A stretch of 64,000 bases of DNA from Lepus europaeus (GCF_033115175.1 NC_084850.1:13051218-13115217); one strand, 5' to 3'. Counted from the first letter of the stretch, positions 33,999-47,239 are shown. Program-made: numbers and translations. Notes: generated by a model from the sequence alone, not told the origin.

Positions 33999-34539
33999 CT
34001 GACATGACACTTATCATCATTTGAGTTGAGGCATCCTACTTAGCTGGGTCTAAGGTCTGCCATTACAAGTCATCTCCTTTCAGTAGGCTCCTAAAATTCT
34101 TATTCACAAGACTAGTCGAAGGCAATTCACAATATCAGTAGTTGTTATTTTTGTTAGTTAAAATACAGAAATGGAAGGGAAGATGCCTTTATTCCAGTTA
34201 CAATTTTATTCACCTACTCAGTCTTTCAACAAATATAACCAGAGGCTTCTTTGTATCACCTTCACTGTCACCATTTCAGCGTAAGCCAGATCACCCATCA
34301 CTCAAATTATTATGATTGCCTTCCACACATTCTCTTGGCCCCACCCTTGGCTTTCTGGTTTAACTTTTAAATGGAAAAGTCAGAATAATTTCATTAAAAT
34401 GTAAATTAGATCCTGTCATCCATTTGTTTAAATTTCCCATCTAAATACCACCCCCATTTCTTCCATTGTGTAATCAAGAAAAAAGGCAACAATATCCTAT
34501 TGATTTTTCTTTCTATTATACTTCTTTTACTTCTTTTCT
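33999..34539. other. Unique DNA, no gene seen
   Basis: No repeat family recognised. Confidence 0.4.
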
Positions 34540-34975
34540 TACCAGGTATTTGTTTTTCCCTCACTCCACTAAAACCATGGGGACCTCCTTGCAGTTATTC
34601 AAACTTCTAAAGCATACTTCTGCCTCAGAGCTTTTGTCCTTTCTCCCTCTACCTGGAACAGTTATCCACGTAGCTCACCCCCTCATTATCATTTAAGTCC
34701 TTATTCAACTGTCACCCTTTCAGTATCTCATGCCATGTTCATCTTACTTTAGATTGCAAACAACCACCAGCAATCCCAATTTTCCTTATTTTGCTCTGTG
34801 TTTTGTTCATATCACCTATTGCCTTGTAATATATTGCTTAAGCCACTTTTCACATTTATTGTCCCATTTCCCCTCCCTACAAGTGATGTTCCACTGCCAT
34901 ATCACTGTGGGTGCTTGTAACAGTATCTGCCAATTATATCATAATTTTTAAAATAATTGAATAGATGAAAGAATA
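34540..34975 (+). repeat. L2-like LINE 3' end
   Basis: 'ctgcctcagagcttttgtcc' then 'ctctacctggaacagttatc' then 'ttatcatttaagtccttatt' follows the order of the L2 3' end as I know it. An end like 'gaatagatgaaagaatattt' closes it. Ancient and diverged. Confidence 0.55.
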
Positions 34976-35082
34976 TTTGTTATTTGCTGAGAACTGTTGA
35001 CCAATTGCTAAATACACACATACAGATACATACACATATACTTACATGTACGCTTTGTTATTATTACCATATCAACATGTTT

Positions 35083-35181
35083 TTAAAAATTTGTTTTATT
35101 TTTTAGTTATTTGAAAGACGGGGAGACAAAGACAGAACAACAGAGAGAAACAGAGACAGATCTTCCATTTGTTGCCTCACA
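35083..35181 (-). repeat. C-SINE tail fragment
   Basis: Only the tail part of an antisense C-SINE is seen ('gttatttgaaagacggggag' to 'cagatcttccattt'). Confidence 0.7.
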
Positions 35182-36334
35182 GGACTATGCAACATATTGT
35201 CGTAGTCCTTTCCCTATAAACAGGGCCAATATCTGCTTAGAGCCCTATTTTGGTGTGTCATTTTCAACATGATTTCACTGTTGGTAGATCTCAGCTTTCT
35301 TTTTATTTGTTATCACTGATTTATTGGATGAAAATGCTACTCTATGGCTGCTTTACTTTCCCTTTCTTGTTGTGTTTGCAAAGGTGACATCTCTCAATGT
35401 TTGTTCATTATCTGTATTTTCTCTTCTGCGCAATTCTAAGAGCCATAAACCATACTACACTGCTGGACTTTTTTGCCTAGTACAACCAAGGTGTGGGGAA
35501 ATTCTAAATTTCTGGAAGTCCTGTGAATCTTGTTCTGAAAATCAGTGGGAGATCAGTAGTGCAGAGATGCTGATCTCAACATCAGCAAGTCATTCTAGTC
35601 TACTGTTGAGTGATTCAACCCCCACCAGTTTACTCATCACATTTATAATGTGCATACCAAGATTTCTTTACCTAAGAGATGTCTAATAGCAAAGCAAAGT
35701 GTCCTTTAGAACACTGTAAGCATCACTTCTGCAGCACTTCTACCCCTGTTAGCATGGAAAGCAACACTCATATCAGGATTCTGGAACTGTGTGCATCTGG
35801 TCTCAAAGGTCAGCGATCATTGGATAATTAAGGCTGAACAGTATATCAAATCTCTTCTTACAAAGGTGTGAGCTGTAAGAAACTCATATGAGGAGAAACC
35901 AGATTGTTAACAATTAATGTTCAACCATTTCTAAAGTTGCAAAAAAAAATCTTTGCATTATAAATGATTACTTAGAATAACTCAAAAAAACAAAATAAGG
36001 TGTTTGGTACTAAATCATTTGCATTGCTTTCAATGTGACAAATTTTTAAGTATAGTTTCTTCTGGGGTATTCTCTGCATTTTGGGTAATTATTTTTATGC
36101 AAAGTAATGTAATTAACATTCAAATGATCCCCCCCCCCCCGGGAACTGCCTTCATCTGTGGCCACACATATATCAAGCCATAGCTACAGAGAAGAGAATT
36201 GCTTTCATAGCCTTTACAGCTGAGTACTAAAATTTGAGTCTGCTGAGGCTCAGGCTGTCCTATTTGCCAATACTCTTTAATGCAATGCAAACAAGTGTCA
36301 GGGACACAAGTGGTTTAAATATGTGTATTTGCAC

Positions 36335-36359
36335 ATATATATATATATATATATATATA
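36335..36359. repeat. (AT)n microsatellite
   Basis: About twelve AT dinucleotides. Confidence 0.95.
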
Positions 36360-36384
36360 CTTGTTTCAGCATACTTTAAACTGT

Positions 36385-36486
36385 CTGGGGGAAATGGAAT
36401 TAAAGGGTAAATTTACTTTGGTGCAAAAAATGCAATCTATGATTAGTTTTTTTCTTTTTTCGTAACATTTTCCATGAGCCAGTTGA
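36385..36486. repeat. Partial mariner-like MITE
   Basis: 'gaaatggaattaaagggtaa' and 'ggtgcaaaaaatg' on the left and 'cattttccatgagccag' on the right match the MITE at 8517. The outer left end is lost. Confidence 0.6.
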
Positions 36487-38265
36487 AGACCACATGTGTA
36501 TGGACTTCACAGACTTTCTGCACCAACTAAACTTACCTTTTAATTCTGCTTTCTGTGACTTTTTTGAAGTCATCTATGTTTACCCACGTAAACACACATC
36601 TCAGTTTGCCTCAGCTAGCTCCTTGACAGCCACAACTTTGCCGCTTCTACCTCCCTGCACCCGGCAACACTTAGCACATGTTTCAAGTGAATGGATAATC
36701 ACATGTTCAGGAATGTAAATTTCACCTCACAAGGTTAGACTTTTCCTCTATTTGTCCCTTTGAACTGAAGTTGTATTTACTCTTGTCTTTTCTTCCGTCT
36801 TTGAAAGGCTTCTGGTAACATACAGCATATGTGCAGCTGTGATTCAGTAGCTGACTCATTTTACTGTCACTCTGCTATAATTCTATGTATTAGGCAGTAC
36901 AGCCACACTCCCGCATCTCTTTCCCTATGTGTGGGTTCTGAGTGTCCCACCAACTGTGGCCAAGATCTACCACACTCTCTTTTTGATTTTGTGACACATT
37001 TACTACCCAGACTTTCTTACATTATGCTCTGCCTTTCCCTAAAACAGCCTATGATGAAATAGTATTTCTAATGTGAGTCTATTTGCCATCCGAAGTAGTA
37101 ATACTTAATCACAGTAGCCAACTGTGAGAATGACAGTTACTCTGCAAAATGTATATTTTACTAAGAGATTTGGGGAATATGGTAATGCATCTTATTTCAC
37201 ACCCATGCTGCCCCTACTTCATTCCAAAAAGTCTGCTGCTGAGACTCCCATGCCATGCAAGGCAGCAAGGGCAGAGCAGTGAGGGATGCCTTGGGGAGGG
37301 GAGTTAAGTAGGAAGGTCTTTACAGCACCTTGGAAAAACAACTGGGTACAGCACTCCTACAGACTCTGCTCTAGAAAATCTCCTCATTTTCTTTGACCTG
37401 AGATAACAGCAAGCACTTAATCTAAGCTAAGAGTATTGCTTTTTTAAACCATGAAATGTGATAAGGCTTCATTCCTTTTCCAGTGCTCTGGTGTAAGCCT
37501 GCAGTTGGGAAGCAGTATGCAAGCTTCCTTGATCTGTAATCTAGCTATAGCCTCTTTCCACAGAAACCAGGGTATCTGGCCAGCCCTCCTGAGAGTAGGC
37601 GTGGCCAGCTCTCTAGGCTGCTCGGGATTCAAAGCAGGTGCTCAAAACTGAGGATTAGCATTCCAGGATAGGCTCTCCCAGAGAATTTGCATTCCGTTTC
37701 TGCTTGAGTGCAGGAGCACCGCACAGCTAAACACAAGCCTGAGAAACAGGAATGGACATGAGCCAAAACATCCATACTTCATGAACACAGCACAAAATGG
37801 CACAGCAAAGACCACTACTTCAGGCCTGAAATAATGGGACTGAATAAGGCAAAGAAATTTATCATGTGGGAGAGTGGGTCTGAGAGGACAAGAAAATGTC
37901 AATGAAAACAATGTCCATCCCAACGGGCTCATTTTAGAGGCGTTTAAGCAAATAACACCATGGAATATGTGTTTCCTGGGTCTTGAGAGCAGAATGTAGG
38001 TCAGGGCTCTGAGCAATATTGTGTCCACTCTTCATGGCTAACATTTTCCTGTGTGAATGATGCTCCATGACATGTAATGAGGATCTAGATGCTGAATATA
38101 CAACACAAGCCTTCCTTGGAACTTACTGCATGCTGGACAGATATATGTGGGCTTGTTTTTCATTTGTATTATGAAAGTTTATTGCCTGGAGAAGATATTA
38201 TAATATTATCTGCTTTACATTCTGAAGCCAAAATATTTTCAAGATGTGACTAAGTAGGTTTCTTT

Positions 38266-38586
38266 TTTACATTTTTAAAGATTACTTTATTTATTTTAAA
38301 AAGAGAGAGGGGGAAAGACAGGTCTTCCATCTGCTGGTCTACTCCCTAAATGGATGCAACAGCTGGGGTTGGGTCAGGACAAAGCCAGGAGCCTGGAACT
38401 CCTTCCGAGTCTACCATGTTGATGGCATGGACCCAGGCACTTGACCCATCAGTTAATACTTTCCATGCTGCACATTACTGGGAAGCTGGATCAGAATCAG
38501 TGGCAGGAATCCAAGCCAGACACTCTAATATTGAATGTGAGTGTATCAAATGGTGGCTTAACTTCTGCACCAAAATGCTCATTGCT
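38266..38586 (-). repeat. Old C-SINE
   Basis: Diverged antisense C-SINE with tail motif and body blocks present. Confidence 0.8.
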
Positions 38587-38659
38587 AATCTTTATTCTAT
38601 CTTGAATAGCTAATCTTTCTAGAAACTGAATTCAGTCTTAAACCTAAAGAACATTTATT

Positions 38660-38937
38660 CAAGGAGCAGGCATTTAGCCCAACAGTTAAGAACCCAGTTA
38701 AGACATTCACATTCCATAAAGTACCTGGTTCAATGCCAGCTCCTGCTCCTGGCTTTAGCTTCCCAAACCTAGAGGGTAGCAGTGATGGCTCAAGTAATTG
38801 GGTTCCTGTCACTTAGGTGGGAGATCTGGATTGAGTTCCTGGCTCCTGGCTTCAGCCTCCAGTCCAATCCTGTTTAGGCTTTTGAGAAGTGAACCAGCAA
38901 AAGGGATCTCTCTTCCTCTCCTAATAATTCAAAAATT
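38660..38937 (+). repeat. Old C-SINE
   Basis: Diverged sense C-SINE. 'ctggttcaatgccagctcct' is the B-box region and 'gttcctggctcctggcttca' the body. Confidence 0.75.
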
Positions 38938-38939
38938 TT

Positions 38940-41261
38940 GAAAATTTGTAAAATTATGAGAGTTCCCAGGATATTTATTCAGAAATGAGAAGAAATGGAG
39001 ATGAAAAACCTTGCCCAAGTATGCTGCCAAATCTTACTGCTAAACCCATGATTTAGAGCCAGACAGACCCTAGAGAACAGTTTGTAGAATTTGTGAATGG
39101 TTGAAGAATCTCTGGGGAGAGGAATTGTTATGCTTCTACAGACATGTTAAATAGAAGAACCAGAATGTAAATACAAACACTTATAACTAGAGATGTATTA
39201 CACTATGTGGATGTTGGAAGGCTACAGACAGAGGAATGGAAAAAAAAAATGGTGACAGGGATTGTGAGAAAATCCTGAAGTATCTACTTTTTTCAAATTG
39301 TAAATCCTCTGATACCCTGCATGTGTGTATGTATCTTAAAATTCGCTGGAAAGGTGGAAGGACCAAATATAAAATGAGAAACAAGGAGATGAGTGAGCAG
39401 AGAGGCAAGAGGCAGGAAAGAAGAAACTGTGCGGTGATGAGTTCAGCTGGCAGCTCTGGCCTGCTGCTCTGCCTGTGACAGATCCCAGAAATGTAGGCAC
39501 TCAAGGTGCCCTTCCTCTCTCCTGCAGGCCCCGGTTTCTTCTTAGAGACATAGTTTCCCTTTACTTCCCAGGATGAGTGGCGTCTGCATCTGCATTCCCT
39601 ATTACTATAGCTCCAAAGGAATCAAGATGTGTTTAGTGGAAGACTGTATCTTGCAAGCATACTGAAGTTCTTTCCCAAAACCTTGTTTGTTTTAAAATAG
39701 CACAACTGTATTATGTAAAAAAAAAAAACCTGGTAGCTCAGCTGTACAATAAGTGCCTTTTCGTTTTAACAATGCACTTCAGCAGTCTAACAATGGGGTT
39801 TTCTGGTACACCATAATGTATACCTCTGTCTTAATTTAGAAGAGAAGGTAAGCACCTTGCTTTCCAAAGTGATGTTAACTCCTGGTCATTGATCCTTTTT
39901 ATGAGCTTCAATAATCTTTTGTTTTGCATTTGGACTCTGGTATGCATTAGATAAACAGCTGTAAATATTTTTTCCTTAAACTCATGAAGATAAATTGCTT
40001 ATTTATTGAAATTTCACTAATCCTTAAATTTTATATCCTTCTATCCGGAGAAAAAAGTTTATTCCAGTTCCAGGAGTCAGGGATATATTTGATTCAACCT
40101 TTTTCTTTCCTTCATTATGATTAGGGATAACAAAGGTGCAAGGTACATCCCATGGCGCAAGCAGAGACACAGCTGCAGTTGATCCAATAGATTAAAAAGA
40201 TCTAGCTGGTTTGGGAAAATAATAAAATTAGAGCTGCAAATTAAGTTTGAGAACTAAATCAATCTTTTGATTGCTGGATTCAAGTTAAAGGGCATGAGGA
40301 AAAGCTTTATAATCTTCTCCCCATGGTTGGCTGTTTCGAGTGAGGCATGCTGACTGCAGCATAATGCCACTCTGCGTTTTATTAAAATGTCAAATTCTAT
40401 TCAGCTGGAAATTTTCTTCAATGCCCAAGAAGGTTTACACCGAGCACACCTGACCGACTCTTGGGTTTCTATCAGTAAAATGACGTTTTGGCAGGTTGGA
40501 TCACACTTCTCTGAAAGAGTAAACAGATAGTTTCCCCTTATATTCTCCTATATTATACCAACAAATCATTAAAAAAGAACCCGCAACATTTCTGCCAGTC
40601 ATAACACTACTTAATATAAAGACTTGGATTAAAATAAGGTATTCTGGACAAATGCAGTGAACACTGAACAAATTAATAGAAACCATAATGCCATATTAGG
40701 CATGTCTGCCAAACATGAGAGCTTAAGGGCTAAGAATCATGTTTGCAAAACGCAACTCATGGAGATGGCCAAGAGTACAGAACCAGTCGGTTTGTGTTTG
40801 CTTGTTTTATTTTTAATATGAACAAAAAACTATTCCGGAGAAGAGCCAGCAATGATTTTTCTCAGAAATTTAATACAAAGTTCAGGAAAATGAATCTTTG
40901 TTATCTCTAGGTCTGCCACGTAATCACATACGAGTACATTAAATAAGAAGCAGTACATTAAATACAACCAGAAGCAGGAAGGGTGTGAGAGCTGATTTCC
41001 ATTAGTTTTTCAGAAGCAAACGTAATAATTCACCTCCTAGAATTGAATCTAAAACCTGGTTTTATTTTCAAATCTTGAAGAATTCTCTTTATGGTTTTCT
41101 ATAAATAAAACTCCGGAATTTTCTATGGGCCAGAAACTATGCCAACCAAACTTCGTTTCAGTAAAAATAGAAATAGGCTTTTGGAGTCTGTATAATTGCA
41201 TTTGTATTCATGGTAGTTCATGTGCCTGTGTGTGTGTTTCCTGGTTTTAATAGGACTTTTT
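38940..41261. other. Repeat-poor single-copy block
   Basis: About 2.3 kb without a recognisable interspersed repeat, the longest such block in this half. It has no convincing reading frame. Homeodomain-like AATTAA/TTAATA motifs and E-box-like words occur at 40190-40480, but such words are common by chance. It is a candidate place for conserved non-coding sequence. Confidence 0.4.
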
Positions 41262-41275
41262 AAAATTCACATTCA

Positions 41276-44200
41276 GTGATCCAACTCTTGGCAGAGCTGC
41301 CAGGGCTCTTCACAAGTTGACTTCTGCTGAAGCCCAGGCTTACCCCATTGAAAGCCACTGCAGTGGACTGGCCTGTTGGGTCTCCTTGAGGGCAGATCAC
41401 TGTACAGATCAGCCATTAATAGGCCTGCCACCCACTACTTCTGATGCCTAGCTTTCTTTTCCTCCTGGTTTGTGTTAAAGCAGACCAGAGGATGCAAGTC
41501 AAGGGAGTGCCCAAGTCCCATCTCTAAACTACGGTGGCCTGAACTACAAGTCTATAGTCACAGGCATGTTCTGTAGTAGTTTTCCTAAGGTAGACAATGC
41601 CCATGAGGAAAATTATATTCTCACTTTAAAACTTTCTTTCCCTTTGGTCTGAAAGGGAGGTTTTTTCTACTTACTATATACTTCGCTGATGGCGAAGTGA
41701 ATCTAGCTATGAGATTATAATTTAAGCTCTTATTTTGGCTATGCTATTACAGAAAATTGTTAGCCATCTCTTTTATAAGGTCTAAAGATTAAATTGTGTG
41801 TCCTACAGATTCCTTCATAATAGAATTAGTTTCCTACCTTGAAGAGAATAGAGAAATGAAAGAACAAGTTGGGCTTAGAATAGAGAAATGAGGGAGCAAG
41901 TCCTAGATCGCTTGCTGACAATAGCAATATCACATGAATACTTAGCAAACCGTTTCAACCATTAGATAACAACTTAAGAAAACATTTACCAGAAGGTCCA
42001 ATGCCTTCTATAAATTTTAAGAATCATGTATTTGGAAACACCTCTTAAATATCTAACGTGGTGTAGTTTGTTTAGCCAGTAAACTTAAGCACAACCATAT
42101 AAAATGTTTTTAGTTTCTTTCTACCAACAAGTATAAAACATGATGCAGAGATTCAGGTCACACGAATTAAAATGTATCTTTGATTAATTTTAGCAGCTTA
42201 AATTTATAGACAATCTTATCTATAAGCCAATTAAAATAAAATTCTTAATAAAACTTTCCCATGTGGACATACAATATGTACACACATATAACATAACATA
42301 ATAGACCAATATAGCAATTTTAATAATAGCTTTTAAAATCTTTAACTCTTTTTGTAGGTTGCCAATTGATTTGAATTGCTTTTTGTTTTTAGTAACCTCA
42401 GTTAACCATACTTTCTCTCAGTTGGTACTGTTAATACATTATTGACTTCATCTGTTTACAGAGCCATCCCAAAGTACTGAATACAATAGAAGTGGCTGGA
42501 AAAAGTCCATAGGAACCTGTAGGAGGACAGCTAAACACAGAACAAACAACACTTTAGTTTTATGAGCAGCAAATCATATCTAACTGTGGATGACAAAAGA
42601 CTTTAAGATGCCATGTTTACAATTATAAACTCATCAACCAACAAGAGGCACTTGCTTACTTCACAGTATTTTTGAAAGCACCTGTAGGATTTTACAATTA
42701 TTTAACCCTTTAGGCCTCTGGGGCTTTCTACTTAAGATAACTATCATGTCTAGTAACACAAGATCATTAGACTTTTTAATTCTCAAACATTTGTTTTAAT
42801 AGCATTTTCCATTATGGAAACTTAAAATTTGGAACCACGTCACATCTTGACAGTACTTCTAATATAATCCAAAGAGCCTGATTAGTTGGTGTCTCTATAA
42901 GATGAGAGACATAGGTCCTTCGATTTTTTCAGTTGGGCCCAAACTGGAAAAACCAAAGTCCAGGATTTACTGGAAATTTTAGAGACCAGATTGTTTGGAA
43001 CTTTGATTTTTTGAATGCCTATCAAGAATGCCAAGAAGACTTAAAATCCAAAATATCTGGTTGAAATAAGATTCCTTAAAATCATGACATAATATAGACC
43101 AAATTTGATCATTGTTACAAGGTGATTATTCAAATCTTTGAAAATAAGCACATTTAAATAACCCTTAGCTCTTAATAAAAATTCAGCTGTTTTTGAACAA
43201 TTAGAATTTAACAGACATCAAGAGAACATAATAGATTACTTTAACACATTGATTTAACAGAGAATCAGATTTTAATTCTATGTCAAAGAGAAATTGAGCT
43301 TCCTGTGATCTTTTGCTGTGAGGTTTCCTTCCTTTACCTTCTTTCATATTGATGACCATGTTTCTGTGTTTCTGTGTGTAACACATCTTTAAGCATCTTT
43401 TGCAGGGCAGGATGAGTGGCAACAAATTCTTTCAATTTCTGTTTGCTATGAAAAGTCTTTCTTCCACCTTCATTCACAAATGAGAGCTTTGCAGGATATA
43501 ATATTCTGGGCTCGCAGTTTTTCTCTCTTAGTACCTGGGCTATATCTCGCCATTCCCTTCTGGCTTGTAGGGTTTCTGATGAGAAGTCTGCTGTGAGTCT
43601 AATTGGAGATCCTCTGAGAGTAATCTGACGTTTCTCTCTTGCACATTTTAGAATCTTTTCTTTATGTTTCACTGTGGTGAGTTTGATTACAACGTGTCGT
43701 GGTGAGGATCTCTTTTGGTCATGTTTCTTAGGGGTTCTATAAGCTTCCTATACTAAGATATCTCTGTCCTTCTCCAAACCTGGGAAATTGTCTGCTAGTA
43801 TCTCAGTAAAAAGGCCTTCTAATCCTTTCTCCGTCTCCATGCCTTCAGGAACTCCTAGAACCCGAAAGTTAGATTTTTTTAATAGTATCCTGTAGATTCC
43901 CTACAATATTTTTTAGATTTCTAATAGAGAGTTAGATCATTGGAAATGGACCTGCCCTAGAGTGGAAGGATGCCCAGGTCAGAGCCACAGATCTTATTGG
44001 CTCTAAGCTGAAAAGCCCTTCACTCAGCCCAACTTCCAAAGTGACCACTGCAGCTAGGGCACGGCCAACCATGGTCAGCAACATTGAAGGCAGAACTGTA
44101 AATTTCTTGTTAGAGATGCCCCCTGCCTTTACCTGGCCAGCTCTCCTCCCAGGCCAGCCAAGTAATGAAAGTCAACGGAGTGCCTTCCCCTAGGAGGTTC

Positions 44201-45034
44201 ACACCTCCCATAGGATGTACCCCATGTAAAGAGATAGATAGGTCTAGGCCTCTCAACTTACAAGGCCTAAAGCCCAACAGATTATTATCAAGCCCCTTCT
44301 GTCAGGTTCTATTTGCTTCTCAATCAGAAAACTTAATTGTAGCTTAGACAGCACCTTTCTTAGCTCCTCTAATAATGACTCTGTCCTTTGTTCTAGACCC
44401 TGTCTAGCACACTTGGGCCTCATTCCTTTGTAATCATAACCTCTACTCTACCACCAATGGCTCTACTCCCAACCTGTGTGTACTGATGGTCCTCTTCCCC
44501 ACTTCATGCGGTATAATTGTTCAAACCTGGTAAATGCCACTCTTAGGATCATTGGTTACTATCCTCACCCTGTCTTTTATGACCTTGTCTAAATATGATC
44601 AGAGTCGGCAAACTTGGAAGGCTTCCATAGCCTTGGCAACTCATGACGAGAGCCTAGGGTGGTTACTGGTGCCATAAACTAGAGTGTCAATTTGTTGGGT
44701 CAACAACAGGAGTCACTGTGCACTTGCTCCTCATGTGGGCTCTCTGTCCTTAATGTGCTGTACATTTTGATTTAGTGCTATAACTAGTACTCCAACAGTA
44801 TTTTTCACTTTGTGTTTCTATGTGGGTGCAAACTGTTGAAGTCTTTACTTAATATATACTAAATTGATCTTCTATGTATAAAGAGAATTGAAAATGAATC
44901 TTGATGCAAATGGAAGGGGAGAGAGAGTGGGAGATGGGAGGTTTGCGGGTGGGAGGGAAGTTATGGGAGGGGGAAGCCATTGTAATCCATAAGCTGTACT
45001 TTGGAAATTTATATTCATTAAATAAAAGTTAAAA
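41276..45034 (+). mobile_element. 5'-inverted, ORF1-only L1-derived (HAL1-like) insertion
   Basis: A single insertion: AAAATTCACATTCA is at 41262-41275 and 45035-45048 (14 bp, perfect), preceded by TT on the left as in the L1 endonuclease site TT/AAAA. The right part (43926-45034) is sense, runs through the L1 3' UTR to AATAAA at 45021-45026 and an A-tail. The left part (41276-43925) is inverted and reads, on the minus strand, ORF1 then about 2.06 kb with no frame over 60 codons. Inversion of the 5' portion is the twin-priming signature. At the breakpoints AGAGTTGGATCAC (minus, 41276-41288) resembles AGAGTTAGATCAT (plus, about 43928), so the two parts were nearly contiguous in the source. The source RNA therefore seems to have ORF1, then about 3 kb of non-ORF2 sequence, then an L1 tail. 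Confidence 0.8.
43334..43880 (-). pseudogene. L1 ORF1 C-terminal part, decayed
   Basis: ORF1p of L1 is an RNA-binding chaperone. The minus strand encodes part of its RRM (VLGVPEGMETEKGLEGLF) and its C-terminal domain (RGSPIRLTADFSSETLQARR; EPRILYPAKLSFVNEG; LHTETQKHGHQYERR then stop at 43334). An in-frame TAG near 43757 breaks it, and the coiled-coil N-terminal part is missing beyond 43880. ORF2 would be expected just downstream (toward 43300) but is absent. Frame 43334-43672 is the intact 112-codon piece. Confidence 0.92.
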
Positions 45035-45284
45035 AAAATTCACATTCAACTTAAAACCACTACAGCTTTACAAGTATTTCCATCAGTAAACATAAGGAAG
45101 GTGCCTTGCTTATCCAAAGTGAACCAGAAAAATCCTGCTTTTAACAGTATCTCTTCAATACTGCTCATCAGTATCCTGTACTTGAAACATGAACTTTTCT
45201 TTAAGCCCCAGTTACCACTTAGGGAAAATGAAGCAACTTGATGTATTTTATTCTTCTCTGTCCCCTGACTATGAATATAATACT

Positions 45285-46570
45285 TAATTCCTTTGGACTT
45301 ACAATTTCATTTTTAAAAACTCTATCGAGTTATAATTCACAAACCCTAAAAGTCCACCTTTTTAGGCCATACAACTCAGCGAGTTTTATTATATTTATGA
45401 AGTTCTGCAACCACTGCTATATAAATCCAGAATATATTCATCACCCCAAAAGAAACCCCTGTTTTCTCCTTCTCCATTCTCTGACAGCTACTAATTCATT
45501 TTCTGTTTCAATGCATTTGCCTAAATACTGAATATCCAATAAATTTTACAATATGCAGTCCTTTGTACCTGCACTTATGTCTGATTTCTTTCAATTATGT
45601 TTTCTATTTAATCATAAAGCATTAATCTATACTTCAGTTATTTGTGTGGCTGTATAATATCTCACTGTGCAGGGACCAGCATTGTAGCATAGCAGTAAAG
45701 CCACCACCTGCAACACTGGCATCCTGTATGGACACTCCTGCTCATATGCCTACTGCTCTACTTTCTATCCAGCTCCCTGCTAATGGCCTAAGGGAAAGCA
45801 ATGGAGGATAGACCAGGTGTCTAGGCCCCTGCCACTCACGTGGGAGACCTGAATGAAACTCCTGGCTCCTGGCTTCAACCTGACTCAGCTCTGGCCACTC
45901 TGGCCACTTGGGAATTGAACCAGCAGATAGAAGATTTCTGTCTCTCCCTCTCTGTAATTATGACTTTCAAATAAATAAATAAGCCTTTAAAACAATCTCA
46001 TTGTACCAGTATTCAACATATTCAATAATCAAGTGATGAACATTCTATTGTTCTCATTTTTCACTGTCATAAATAATTACTGTATGAGTATATAATATTT
46101 TCTGTGGACATGTACCCCCCAGTTACCTTGGGTATTTACCTAGAAGTAGGATTCCTGGGTCAAATGATAACTCTATGGTTAACTTTTTGAAGAAATAACA
46201 AAATGTTTTCCACAATGGGAACTTCATTTTACATTCCCACCAACAATTTATCCACATCCTCAACAACACTGGTTATTGTTCTCTCTCTTTTTATAATATA
46301 CTAGCCATTCATATAAGTCTGGAGTAGTATTTTATTGTAGTTTTGATGACCTAATGACTGATGATGGTGTTAAGAATGTTTCCTGTGTTTGTTACTTATA
46401 TGTATATTTTCTTTGGAGCAATATGTATTCAATTCCTTTGTTTTTATTTGGGATTATTGTCTTTTAGTCCTCAATTTATAAGAAATCTTTATATAATTTG
46501 GATATAAAACCCTTACCAGATCTGCAAATTCCAAATACTTCCTCACATTCTGTGGGTTGTTTTTCCACTT
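45285..46570 (-). mobile_element. Ancient L1 3' end (L1ME-like), antisense
   Basis: 'gagttataattcacaaaccc' and 'gggtatttacctagaagtag', 'ccacaatgggaac' and 'cacattctgtgggttg' follow the antisense 3' part of old L1s. A SINE interrupts it at 45672-45991. Confidence 0.7.
45672..45991 (+). repeat. C-SINE in old L1
   Basis: Sense C-SINE ending CAAATAAATAAATAAG. The flanks 'atctcactgtg' and 'atctcattgta' look like diverged target copies. Confidence 0.88.
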
Positions 46571-46571
46571 T

Positions 46572-46875
46572 CTTTTGTATATTTATTTTATTTATTTGAA
46601 AGGCAGAAAGAGAGACAGAGATCTCTAGTTGACTCCCCAAATGCTCATAACAGCCAGTCCTGGGCCAAGCTGCAGCCAAGAACCAGGAGGAACTCAGTCT
46701 ATATCTTCCACATGGGTGGCATGGACCGAAGTACTTGAGTCATTAACTACTGCTTACCAGGGAAGCAGGAAGATGGAATTGGAAGCGAAGCCGAGCCTTG
46801 AACCCACCACTGTGATATGGGATATAAACATCCGAAACAGCATCTTACTGCTGAGTCAAACCTGTGCCTATCTTT
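46572..46875 (-). repeat. C-SINE, antisense
   Basis: Antisense C-SINE from tail motif (ATTTATTTGAAAGGCAG) to head complement. Confidence 0.85.
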
Positions 46876-47239
46876 TCATTTTCTTGATGGCATTTTGAAA
46901 CATAAATTTTAAAATTTTGAAGGCATGAAATTTATCTATTTTTCTTTGGTTCCTTGTTTTTCTTTTTCTTTCTTTTTTTTTTTTTGCTGTTATAAAAAAT
47001 CACTGCCTATTTTAAGGTTACAGCTTATATGCTGAGCTTCAAGTAAAACATTAAATAGCTGTAATGAGAGCAGAGCAAATAATGGTGTCTTGTTTATGCT
47101 TTTAGGGTAAAATCATACAGTCTTTGACCACAGTGATATTAGTTCTCTATTTTTTATAGATGACCTTCAGAGATTGAGGCAATGACTTCTCATCTTCGTG
47201 TGTTAACCTTTTTTTGTCATTAAGTTTGTGTTAATATGT

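Larger units (their letters stand above)
35182..38265. other. Mostly unique DNA with simple repeats, no gene seen
   Basis: Contains a C-run (about 36128-36140), an (AT)n run (about 36335-36359) and a partial MITE (36385-36486). Open frames such as 35324-35686 and 37642-38028 (minus) look like chance. Most of 36500-38250 is free of repeats I recognise. Confidence 0.45.

Noticed and set aside
35324-35686. 120-codon plus frame in unique DNA
   Set aside because: No recognisable motif, no neighbouring exon signals I trust, composition typical of chance frames.
37642-38028. 128-codon minus frame in unique DNA
   Set aside because: Cys- and Phe-rich without a domain I recognise; no splice or promoter context, so not called.
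43201-43425. Frame past the ORF1 stop as a possible ORF2 start
   Set aside because: No endonuclease motifs and it ends after 74 codons; it does not resemble the L1 ORF2 N-terminus.
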